NCBI GenBank assembly: GCA_903912795.1
Contig: CAIWIS010000472.1
Location: 1-14,542, forward strand
Direction: 5' to 3'
DNA from: an uncultured Bacteroidales bacterium
Lineage (GTDB): Bacteria > Bacteroidota > Bacteroidia > Bacteroidales > Paludibacteraceae
Length of the DNA stretch: 14,542 bases
Positions 8,108-13,723 of the stretch are shown here, one piece after another. A model generated the notes under the pieces. It searched no databases. It was not told where the DNA came from and saw only the letters and a program-made list of their open reading frames with translations. Numbering within the stretch: position 1 is the stretch's first letter; the number at the start of each line of letters is the position of its first letter. The translations under genes and the position numbers were made by a program.

Positions 8108-9394
8108 ATGCGAAAATTAATTTTCATCAGCATTTCTCTCTTTTTTATTTTTTCTACTTTACATGCTATCGACTTTACACAGTTTTTCTCGGAAAAAGCG
8201 TGTAGAGTCGATTTTTATTTTGCGGGAAACAATAAAACAACTACAGCGTCCGTAGCCCGAATTAAACAAGAACCATATTGGGGTGGACGAAAATCAAATT
8301 TAGATCAAACACTCAATTTGGGTGAATACCGTTTTCAGGTAACCGACAGTGCGTCAGGTAAATTGCTGTATACTGACGGTTTTAGCTCTTTATTCTATGA
8401 GTGGCAAACTACCGACGAATCCAGAGTCATTACCAAAAGTTTTGAGCAAAGTATTCAGTTTCCATATCCAAAAAATGCTGTGACTGTGAAAATAGAAAAA
8501 CGCTCGGGTTTCGATACCTGGGAAAAATTGATTCAATTTGCTATTGCACCCAACGATAAATTAATTCAACGTTCAAATCCTATTTCGGTAGCAACAAAAG
8601 AAATTCTTAAATCGACAACGCCCGATAAAGCGGTGGATATTGCCATTATTGCCGAAGGTTATACAGCCGAATTACAAGAAAAGTTTTTTGCTGATGCCCA
8701 AAAGCTAGCCGACAATCTGTTTACCCACGAACCTTTTATTCGTCACAAATCAAAAATTAATATTTATGCTATTGCAGCCATTTCGGTAGATTCGGGTATT
8801 AGCAAACCACACGAAAATAATTGGAAAAACACAGCTGTTGGAGCACATTTTTATACTTTTTACGAGCCTCGTTACCTCACTTCGCCCAATATGTTTGCCA
8901 TACGAAACCATGCTGCTCTTGTACCTTACGATGCCATTTACATTTTGGCCAATACTTCAACTTATGGTGGAGGTGGCATTTATAACTTTTATGCCTTGGC
9001 TTCGTCCGATAGTAAACGTGCTAAAAGTGAAGTTGTTGTACACGAATTTGGACATTCGTTTGCTGGTTTGGGCGATGAGTATTTTAAAGACAAACCCGAT
9101 GTGCTCGACGATATGTATAACCTGAAAGTAGAACCTTGGGAGCCAAATCTGACATCGCTTGTTAATTTTGATGTGAAATGGAAAAATGACCTACCCCAAG
9201 GCAGTACCATACCAACTCCAGTTACTGACGAGACTAAAAAATTATCCATTGGCGTTTTCGAAGGTGGTGGCTACCTCACCAAAGGCATGTATCGCCCTGC
9301 TTACGACTGCCGTATGCGCACCAATACAGCCAACGCTTTTTGCCCCGTTTGCGAAAAAGCAGTTGAACGCATGATTTTGTTTTTGACGGAATAA
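8108..9394 (+). CDS. Exported M64-family (IgA peptidase-like) zinc metallopeptidase
   Basis: A 428-residue protein with a signal peptide (about 1-20, cut after STLHA). Residues about 21-150 match the beta-rich N-terminal domain of M64 proteins. The catalytic domain starts near VDIAIIAEGYTAELQEKFFADA (about 176-197). The zinc site is VVVHEFGHSFAGLGDEY (H312, E313, H316, with E324 or D323 in the downstream part), the M64 signature. It ends with the cysteine-bearing GMYRPAYDCRMRTN and AFCPVCEKAVERMI, also typical. There is no type IX sorting tail, so a periplasmic place or another anchoring route is likely. M64 members include an immunoglobulin A-cleaving enzyme from Clostridium, but most Bacteroidota homologues are uncharacterised, so an IgA role should not be assumed. 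No strong terminator separates it from the small metzincin gene upstream, so shared transcription is possible. Confidence 0.93.
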   Translation: MRKLIFISISLFFIFSTLHAIDFTQFFSEKACRVDFYFAGNNKTTTASVARIKQEPYWGGRKSNLDQTLNLGEYRFQVTDSASGKLLYTDGFSSLFYEWQTTDESRVITKSFEQSIQFPYPKNAVTVKIEKRSGFDTWEKLIQFAIAPNDKLIQRSNPISVATKEILKSTTPDKAVDIAIIAEGYTAELQEKFFADAQKLADNLFTHEPFIRHKSKINIYAIAAISVDSGISKPHENNWKNTAVGAHFYTFYEPRYLTSPNMFAIRNHAALVPYDAIYILANTSTYGGGGIYNFYALASSDSKRAKSEVVVHEFGHSFAGLGDEYFKDKPDVLDDMYNLKVEPWEPNLTSLVNFDVKWKNDLPQGSTIPTPVTDETKKLSIGVFEGGGYLTKGMYRPAYDCRMRTNTANAFCPVCEKAVERMILFLTE

Positions 9395-9495
9395 AATCTC
9401 CAAATTTTGTCTGTATTTTTTGCAACTGACATACATACTAGCACGAAACAATAAAATTAGTGCTATTAAACAATAAAAAATCCGATAAAAAATAT

Positions 9496-9503
9496 TACTT
9501 TTG
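9496..9503 (+). promoter_or_regulatory. -7 box of a probable lysC promoter
   Basis: TACTTTTG is an exact TAnnTTTG match, followed by CAG and a leader of about 80 bases to the lysC ATG. No TTG is found at the expected distance upstream (TTA is the nearest), so the -33 element is weak. A 6-bp inverted repeat TAGCAC/GTGCTA (9439-9444 and 9460-9465) lies just upstream and could be an operator. Confidence 0.6.
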
Positions 9504-9516
9504 CAGTCCAAATCAA

Positions 9517-9575
9517 GGAATTTGAAAATTTCTAATTTCAAAATTCCTGATTTCTAATTTCTAATTTCAAAATTC
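9517..9575 (+). promoter_or_regulatory. lysC leader with a hairpin and two exclusive pairing partners
   Basis: An 18-base direct repeat occurs at 9529-9546 and 9558-9575. The left arm at 9517-9530 can pair with 9534-9547 (about 13 pairs with two single-base bulges), or a nearly equal stretch of it can pair with the second repeat copy at 9563-9575. The two folds exclude each other, and the second copy lies 15 bases before the start codon. The tract is AT-rich and low in complexity, so a regulatory role is an inference. It is not a recognisable lysine riboswitch. Confidence 0.35.
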
Positions 9576-9589
9576 TAATTTTAAAAGAA

Positions 9590-10903
9590 ATGAAAGTATT
9601 AAAATTCGGTGGAACATCCGTAGGTTCTGCAGCTCGAATAAAAGAAGTTGCCAAATTAATTTGTGATGGCGATCGTAAAATTGTTGTTTTGTCGGCTATG
9701 TCGGGAACAACGAATAGTTTAGTCGAAATTTCAGATTATTTCTACAAAATGAACACTACTGGTGCGCTAGAGCGTATTAATGTGTTGGAACAGAAATATA
9801 TGGAAGTGATTGACGAACTATATTCTACCGAACAATATAAAACAGAAGCAAAAATTACGATAAAATCTATTTTCGAATATTTGCGTTCTTTCTCCAAAGC
9901 AGTGTTTACGCTTTTCGAAGAAAAAGCAATTTTGGCTCAAGGCGAAATGCTTTCGACTAATATGTTCCAGCTTTATTTGCTCGAACAAAACCAAAGTAGC
10001 ATATTGCTTCCAGCGTTGGATTACATGAAAATTGATAAAAACGCTGAACCTGATACTGCTTTTATTGCTGATAATTTGGGCGTTATATTAAAAAAACAAG
10101 CCGATTTTACATATTATATCACACAGGGTTATATTTGTAGGAATTTTTATGGCGAAATTGACAACCTACAGCGTGGTGGTAGCGATTACAGTGCTTCGCT
10201 CATTGGTGCTGCTGTACGTGCAAGTGAAATTCAGATTTGGACTGACATTGACGGTATGCACAACAATGATCCACGTTTTGTTGAAGGTACTAAACCAGTT
10301 CCATTTTTACATTTTGAGGAAGCTGCTGAATTGGCATATTTCGGAGCAAAAATTCTGCACCCAACCTGTATACTTCCTGCCAAATTAAATAATATTCCGG
10401 TAAGATTGTTGAATACAATGGAGCCTAAAGCGGCTGGAACACTTATTTCTATGCAAAGCAAAAAAGGTACTATTCAGGCTGTAGCGGCTAAAGATGGTAT
10501 TACGGCTATTAAAATAAAATCGGGTCGTATGTTGTTGGCGCATGGTTTTATGCGTAAAGTATTCGAAATTTTCGAATCGTACCAAACATCGATTGACATG
10601 ATTACTACTTCGGAAGTTGGCGTGTCCATAACTATTGATAATACCAAACGCTTGGACGAAATAGTTAACAACCTCAAAAAACTCGGAACGGTAACTGTCG
10701 ATTCCAATATGGTTATTATCTGTGTGGTAGGCGATCTTCCGGCTGAGAATGTTGGTTTCCAGGCTAAAGCAGTTTCGGCTATGAAAGACATTCCTGTACG
10801 TATGATTTCGTATGGTGGAAGTAATTACAATGTTTCGTTCTTGATTAATGCCGAAGATAAAAAACGTGCTTTAGTGGCATTGAGCGAAGGACTTTTTTTA
10901 TAA
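9590..10903 (+). CDS. lysC: Aspartate kinase with C-terminal ACT domains
   Basis: Phosphorylates L-aspartate in the cytosol, the entry step to lysine, diaminopimelate, threonine and methionine. The N-terminal kinase domain opens with MKVLKFGGTSVGS (the KFGGTS nucleotide/aspartate site, K5-S10). It continues with LSAMSGTTNSL, AQGEMLST (E119) and LQRGGSDYSASL near residues 193-204, then WTDIDGMHNNDPR and HFEEAAELAYFGAKILHP. Residues about 305-437 form paired ACT domains with MITTSEVGVSITID, the region that binds lysine in feedback-inhibited enzymes. The 437-residue length indicates a monofunctional kinase, not a fusion with homoserine dehydrogenase. lysA follows 97 bases downstream on the same strand, which supports a lysine/peptidoglycan role. 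Feedback by lysine is likely but inferred. There is a -7 box at 9496 and a foldable leader. Confidence 0.97.
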   Translation: MKVLKFGGTSVGSAARIKEVAKLICDGDRKIVVLSAMSGTTNSLVEISDYFYKMNTTGALERINVLEQKYMEVIDELYSTEQYKTEAKITIKSIFEYLRSFSKAVFTLFEEKAILAQGEMLSTNMFQLYLLEQNQSSILLPALDYMKIDKNAEPDTAFIADNLGVILKKQADFTYYITQGYICRNFYGEIDNLQRGGSDYSASLIGAAVRASEIQIWTDIDGMHNNDPRFVEGTKPVPFLHFEEAAELAYFGAKILHPTCILPAKLNNIPVRLLNTMEPKAAGTLISMQSKKGTIQAVAAKDGITAIKIKSGRMLLAHGFMRKVFEIFESYQTSIDMITTSEVGVSITIDNTKRLDEIVNNLKKLGTVTVDSNMVIICVVGDLPAENVGFQAKAVSAMKDIPVRMISYGGSNYNVSFLINAEDKKRALVALSEGLFL

Positions 10904-10905
10904 CT

Positions 10906-10984
10906 GCCCCCTAATCCCCCTAAATGGGACTTTTAGTATATCTTAATTTAACGCCTCTTATTCCCCCTTTGGGGGCTAGGGGGC
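10906..10984. repeat. GC-rich inverted repeat pair between lysC and lysA
   Basis: A left unit (10906-10930, beginning GCCCCCTAATCCCCC) and a right unit (10961-10984, ending GGGGGCTAGGGGGC) are near-exact inverted copies about 30 bases apart. Each unit also has a C-run followed by a G-run and can fold alone. The left arm begins two bases after the lysC stop. The RNA could form a very stable stem of about 14 pairs, limiting read-through from lysC or protecting the 3' end. The sequence after it is not U-rich, so it is not a classical terminator. It resembles the CCCCTAA-type intergenic repeats of Bacteroidota. Confidence 0.7.
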
Positions 10985-11000
10985 TGAATTTTAAACAATA

Positions 11001-12161
11001 ATGACAAAAGCAAATTATCCTGTAGATAAATTTGGAGCGATACAAACTCCGTTTTATTATTACGACTTAGATTTATTGCGTGCAACGCTTACCGAAATCA
11101 AAGCTCAAAGTGTAAAGTCAAATTTTGATGTACATTATGCCATGAAAGCAAATGTAAATCCAAGTGTGTTGGCTTGCATCAAAGAGGCTGGTTTAGGTGC
11201 CGACTGTGTAAGTGGTGGCGAAGTGCAAGCTGCACTCGATGCGGGTATTCCTGCTTCGAAAGTGGTTTTTGCAGGTGTTGGAAAGGCAGATTGGGAAATT
11301 AATTTGGGTTTGGAAAACGATATTTTCTGCTTTAATGTGGAGTCGATTCCCGAATTGGAAATTATTAACGAACTAGCCATTGCAAAAGGTAAAACAGCAC
11401 AGGTTGCACTGCGCATAAACCCCAATGTAAGTGCTCATACGCACCATTATATCACTACCGGACTTAGCGAAAATAAGTTTGGTATCAACATGTCCGATTT
11501 GGATAAAGTGACCGATTTGGTGCTAACATTATCGAATATAAAATTGATAGGAATTCACTTCCACATTGGTTCACAAATTACCGATATGAGTTCGTTTCAG
11601 GCTTTGAGTGTTCGTGTAAACGAAATTCAAGAGCATTTCGAAAATCGTAATGTTCGTCTCGAAGTGATTAATGTAGGTGGCGGTTTGGGCATAAACTACG
11701 AACATCCAAATCATTTCCCTATTCCTGAATTTGATGCTTATTTCAAAATTTTCAGGGAGCATTTAGAGCTTCGCTCGCATCAAACCTTGCATTTTGAGTT
11801 AGGACGCGCCGTGGTAGCTCAATGTGGTAGCTTAATTTCCAAAGTGTTGTATATCAAAGAAGGAACTTCGAAAAAATTTGCAATTCTGGATGCTGGTTTT
11901 ACTGAATTGATTCGTCCGGCATTGTATCAAGCATATCATCGTATCGAAAACCTAAGTTCGAACTTGGCCGAAGATGTATACGATGTGGTTGGTCCAATTT
12001 GCGAATCGTCCGATTCGTTTGCCAAAGATTACAGCATGAATGCCACCAAGCGCGGCGATATTATTGCGCTTCGCTCAGCAGGTGCTTATGGCGAGATAAT
12101 GGCTTCGCAATACAACCTGCGCAAATTACCCAAAGCATATACTTCGGACGAACTGAAATAG
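11001..12161 (+). CDS. lysA: Diaminopimelate decarboxylase
   Basis: PLP enzyme that decarboxylates meso-diaminopimelate to L-lysine, the final step of the pathway, in the cytosol. The alanine-racemase-like barrel carries the PLP lysine in HYAMKAN (K49). It then shows GADCVSGGEVQAALDAG, LRINPNVSAHTHHYITTG, FGINMSDLDKV and GIHFHIGSQI. The glycine-rich phosphate-binding loop is NVGGGLGINYEHP, followed by FELGRAVVA. The C-terminal beta domain has the catalytic cysteine in GPICESSDSFAKD and RSAGAYGEIMASQYN. At 386 residues it is at the short end for the family, ending soon after the last conserved block, as in other Bacteroidota. The start MTKANYPVDKFGAIQTPFYYYD has no clear Shine-Dalgarno sequence. 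It is paired with lysC, though the inverted repeat between them may separate their expression. A terminator follows 26 bases after the stop. Confidence 0.97.
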   Translation: MTKANYPVDKFGAIQTPFYYYDLDLLRATLTEIKAQSVKSNFDVHYAMKANVNPSVLACIKEAGLGADCVSGGEVQAALDAGIPASKVVFAGVGKADWEINLGLENDIFCFNVESIPELEIINELAIAKGKTAQVALRINPNVSAHTHHYITTGLSENKFGINMSDLDKVTDLVLTLSNIKLIGIHFHIGSQITDMSSFQALSVRVNEIQEHFENRNVRLEVINVGGGLGINYEHPNHFPIPEFDAYFKIFREHLELRSHQTLHFELGRAVVAQCGSLISKVLYIKEGTSKKFAILDAGFTELIRPALYQAYHRIENLSSNLAEDVYDVVGPICESSDSFAKDYSMNATKRGDIIALRSAGAYGEIMASQYNLRKLPKAYTSDELK

Positions 12162-12187
12162 TTTTTACCGCTAACACCATACCGAAC

Positions 12188-12228
12188 AGAGGATGTCTTC
12201 AAAAAAAGGGCATCCTCTTTCATTTTAT
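12188..12228 (+). terminator. Rho-independent terminator after lysA
   Basis: The stem AGAGGATGTC / GGCATCCTCT (12188-12197 with 12209-12218) has ten pairs including one G-U. It has an A-rich loop of 11 bases and is followed by TTCATTTTAT. It is 26 bases after the lysA stop and on its strand. Confidence 0.85.
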
Positions 12229-12479
12229 ATCCCTCACTTCGTACCTACCTGCAATCGTAGAAATAGCATTCCATTTGGCGATGGTTCAAGGCTATATAAG
12301 CATTTTAAATTGCCTCCTGCTTTAGCTGGAGGGTGAAAAAACAATTTAATGAATAGGCTTTAGCCAAATTATTATCTATAATATTTTGGCTAAAACCCAA
12401 ATTCTGCCTATCTCTTTATGAATGGGCTCCCGATAAAAGAATTGGGATAAATGCCGCCCAATCCAATTCATTTTTTCAG
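12229..12479. repeat. Composite intergenic repeat, copy A (internally deleted)
   Basis: First copy of a tandem composite repeat opening ATCCCTCACTTCG. Compared with copy B it lacks about 40 bases near its start. It carries three foldable parts: a CCTCC/GGAGG hairpin (12313-12332), a 13-base inverted repeat GGCTTTAGCCAAA with one mismatch (12356-12368 with 12385-12397), and a CCCGAT/ATTGGG hairpin (12429-12446). No transposase or plausible gene is present. Confidence 0.85.
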
Positions 12480-12772
12480 ATCCCTCACTTCGTTTCGGGA
12501 TGACAAAGCATGGTGTGGGGTGCAATGCCGTCGCCCGACCTGCAATCGCAAAAATAGCATTCCATTGGCGACGGTTCAAGGCTATAAAAGCATTTTAAAT
12601 TGCCTCCTGCTTTAGCTGGGGGGTGAAAAAAAAACAATTTAATGATTAGGCTTTAGCCAAATTATTATCTATAGTATTTTGGCTAAAGCCCAAATTCTGC
12701 CTATCTCTCTAAGAATGGGCTCCCGATAAAAGAATCGGGATAAATGCCGCCCAATCCAATTCATGTTTTCAG
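12480..12772. repeat. Composite intergenic repeat, copy B (full, about 293 bp)
   Basis: Full-length copy, highly similar to copy A and directly joined to it and to copy C. Its 13-base inverted repeat is perfect (12649-12661 with 12678-12690) and its CCCGAT/ATCGGG hairpin (12721-12740) is fully paired. Base differences from copy A in the small hairpins often keep pairing through G-U wobbles (ATCGGG versus ATTGGG; GGAGG versus GGGGG), suggesting the RNA or single-strand fold matters. The minus-strand reading containing PKRSEGSE is a common false protein from this repeat family. Confidence 0.88.
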
Positions 12773-12876
12773 ATCCCTCACTTCGTTTCGGGATGACAAA
12801 GCATGGTGTGGGGTGCAATGCCGTCGCCCGACCTGCAATCGCAAAAATAGCATTCCATTGGCGACGGTTCAAGGCT
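12773..12876. repeat. Composite intergenic repeat, copy C (first third only)
   Basis: Repeats the first 104 bases or so of copy B almost exactly, from ATCCCTCACTTCG to GGTTCAAGGCT, then diverges sharply. The truncation point is the boundary of the repeat block; unrelated sequence with three mini-hairpins follows. Confidence 0.85.
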
Positions 12877-12908
12877 GTCTCAGTACCTGTATTCCTGAAT
12901 AAATTTTA

Positions 12909-12998
12909 AAACACCGGAGGTGTTTACTGTGCTTAACCCCCAATGAAATTGGGGGATAATACACCCAACTCACTAACATCAACCCCAAGCGGGGTTGA
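12909..12998. repeat. Cluster of three unrelated perfect mini-hairpins
   Basis: Three small perfect stem-loops stand in a row: AAACACC-GGA-GGTGTTT (12909-12925), CCCCCAAT-GAA-ATTGGGGG (12937-12955) and TCAACCCC-AAGC-GGGGTTGA (12979-12998). Their sequences differ, but each has a 7-8 bp stem with a loop of three or four bases. They lie between the composite repeats and the promoter at 13042, with no open frame of interest. Similar words recur between genes in Bacteroidota genomes, so they are probably mobile or recombination-derived hairpin repeats. Confidence 0.75.
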
Positions 12999-13041
12999 AC
13001 AATACTCTTTTAAAAAAAATAAAAAATATTCTCTTAAAATA

Positions 13042-13072
13042 TTGCGTAAACAAAACTAATTATTTACATTTG
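13042..13072 (+). promoter_or_regulatory. Bacteroidota-type promoter at the start of the leader/array locus
   Basis: TTG at 13042-13044, a 20-base spacer, and TACATTTG at 13065-13072, a full match to the -33/-7 consensus. Transcription should begin near 13079, about 645 bases upstream of the next solid gene, so a long leader or an independent RNA is transcribed. Confidence 0.75.
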
Positions 13073-13108
13073 CATATAGAACTGTTAATTATGAAATGTT
13101 TTGTTTAC
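13046..13108. promoter_or_regulatory. 11-bp inverted repeat bracketing the promoter (possible operator)
   Basis: GTAAACAAAAC (13046-13056) and GTTTTGTTTAC (13098-13108) are perfect inverted copies. The left arm is in the spacer between the -33 and -7 boxes and the right arm just after the predicted start. The arm centres are 52 bases apart, about five helical turns, so a dimeric regulator could bind both on one face. The right arm also overlaps a seven-codon open frame (13091-13114). AT-rich sequence makes chance pairing possible. Confidence 0.4.
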
Positions 13109-13227
13109 AACTAACACACGAATAACGGTTCAGTTAACTTACGGGAGCATACAAAAAGGATTCGAAGTCCGGCAGCACAAGCACAGAAGCACTCCCACAC
13201 ATAGTAATAATCGATTATTCGTTTTTT
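13079..13227 (+). ncRNA. Candidate structured leader RNA ending in a U-tract
   Basis: Between the promoter and a six-T run at 13222-13227 the sequence can fold into nested stems: an outer stem ACGAATAA/TTATTCGT (13118-13125 with 13215-13222) directly before the T run, a middle stem GGGAG/CTCCC (13143-13147 with 13192-13196), and an inner hairpin GGATT-CGA-AGTCC (13158-13170). Three AGCAC words (13174, 13180, 13188) lie on the 3' side of the inner hairpin. The outer stem plus T run looks like a terminator, so this may be a small RNA or an attenuating leader. A seven-codon frame (MKCFVYN, 13091-13114) lies near its 5' end. No known RNA family is recognised. Confidence 0.4.
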
Positions 13228-13665
13228 ATGCCCTGTTGTCAATACATTATTCCAAGTGAGAGTGCGACTCCAAGTCGCGCCCTCACTATTACAAATAGTT
13301 TCAACCCGTTTTCGGAGGTTACATACCTTCGGGAGCGGGTATTTTTTGTTCGCAACAACAAGTTTGGTTATGCAAACAAGCCTGAGACTGCTGCAAACAC
13401 CACTAAACCCGACACAATGGCAGCTAGGGTATCAACAATGAACACTCAGGTGTGTGCAAAAGCCTCTGAGGTAGTCACAATGGCAGCTCAGGTACGTGCA
13501 ATAAAGACTCAGGTGCCTGCAGAAGTATCTAGGACGCTTGCAGAAGCTTCTCAGGTGCGTGCAGAAACAATTCAACCTGCAACAAACGATACTCAACCTG
13601 CCGCAGAAAGCAATGGGAGGGTTGCATTAAACACTGAGATAACAATTACGAATACTAAACACTGA
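13228..13665 (+). CDS. Doubtful open frame containing a 7-residue repeat protein
   Basis: An open frame of 145 codons whose second half is an in-phase translation of the 21-bp array, giving heptads such as QVRAIKT, QVPAEVS, RTLAEAS and QVRAETI. In all fourteen heptads the fourth residue is Ala or Thr; the seventh is usually Thr, Ser or Ala, and the first is often Gln, Glu, Lys or Arg. The first third runs through two strong stem-loops (13256-13286 and 13304-13340), one a likely terminator, and the ATG at 13228 directly follows a T run, so translation from this start is doubtful. No signal peptide or known domain is seen. A repeat length divisible by three keeps a frame open without selection. 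It may be a real repeat protein with an unrecognised start, or non-coding. Confidence 0.25.
   Translation: MPCCQYIIPSESATPSRALTITNSFNPFSEVTYLRERVFFVRNNKFGYANKPETAANTTKPDTMAARVSTMNTQVCAKASEVVTMAAQVRAIKTQVPAEVSRTLAEASQVRAETIQPATNDTQPAAESNGRVALNTEITITNTKH
13256..13286. repeat. Stem-loop of the GTGCGACTCCAAGTCGC type
   Basis: Fourteen-base arms (13256-13269 with 13273-13286) pair with one G-U and one A-C mismatch around a CCA loop. The core GCGACT/AGTCGC is perfect. The sequence resembles a palindromic intergenic repeat seen in Bacteroidota. It lies 17 bases before a second, longer hairpin. Confidence 0.75.
13304..13347 (+). terminator. Strong rho-independent terminator inside the leader region
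   Basis: Sixteen-base arms (13304-13319 with 13325-13340) pair completely, twelve Watson-Crick and four G-U pairs, around a TACAT loop, followed by ATTTTTTG. It would end a transcript begun at 13079 at about 270 bases, before the 21-bp array, unless relieved. The G-U pairs favour the plus-strand RNA as the functional fold only weakly; the T run also points to the plus strand. Confidence 0.75.
13363..13656 (+). repeat. Array of fourteen degenerate 21-bp tandem units
   Basis: Units start every 21 bases from 13363 to 13636. Bases 10-12 of every unit are GCA or ACA, base 21 is always T and base 20 is C in twelve of fourteen. Many units begin CAGGT or a variant (13447, 13489, 13510, 13552). Bases 13-19 and 6-8 vary widely. 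The middle units (13447-13572) are the most alike, the ends the most decayed. The array starts 15 bases after the terminator's T run and ends 67 bases before the next gene's ATG. No interspersed spacer/repeat alternation exists, so it is not a CRISPR array. Confidence 0.8.
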
Positions 13666-13690
13666 AAAAAAGCTTGTAAAAAGCTGTATA

Positions 13691-13702
13691 AATAAATTTA
13701 TT
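13691..13702. promoter_or_regulatory. 12-bp AT palindrome upstream of the helical-protein gene
   Basis: AATAAATTTATT is a perfect palindrome 21 bases before the ATG at 13724. No TAnnTTTG box was found between the array and the gene, so the gene may depend on read-through from 13042 or on a weak promoter here. An operator role is speculative. Confidence 0.25.
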
Positions 13703-13723
13703 AACATTTTAAAAATTATTTCT

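Noticed and set aside
9517..9589. Lysine riboswitch upstream of lysC
   Set aside because: The leader is too short and too AT-rich and shows none of the conserved riboswitch core; only a simple hairpin is supported.
12376..12872. Two nearly identical 67-codon minus-strand frames containing PKRSEGSE (12376-12579 and 12669-12872)
   Set aside because: They are translations of the composite repeat, start and end at the same points in each copy, and consist of hairpin sequence. This string is a well-known false protein of intergenic repeats.
12229..13000. Insertion sequence or MITE with a known transposase
   Set aside because: No transposase frame and no clear terminal inverted repeats with target duplications were seen; the block is listed as a repeat only.
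13256..13441. Second-frame 61-codon reading over the hairpins and the start of the array
   Set aside because: It begins at a GTG inside a stem-loop, crosses a terminator and stops within the array; no support for coding.
13363..13656. CRISPR array
   Set aside because: The units are directly adjacent, 21 bases long and degenerate, with no separate conserved repeat and unique spacers; no cas gene is nearby.
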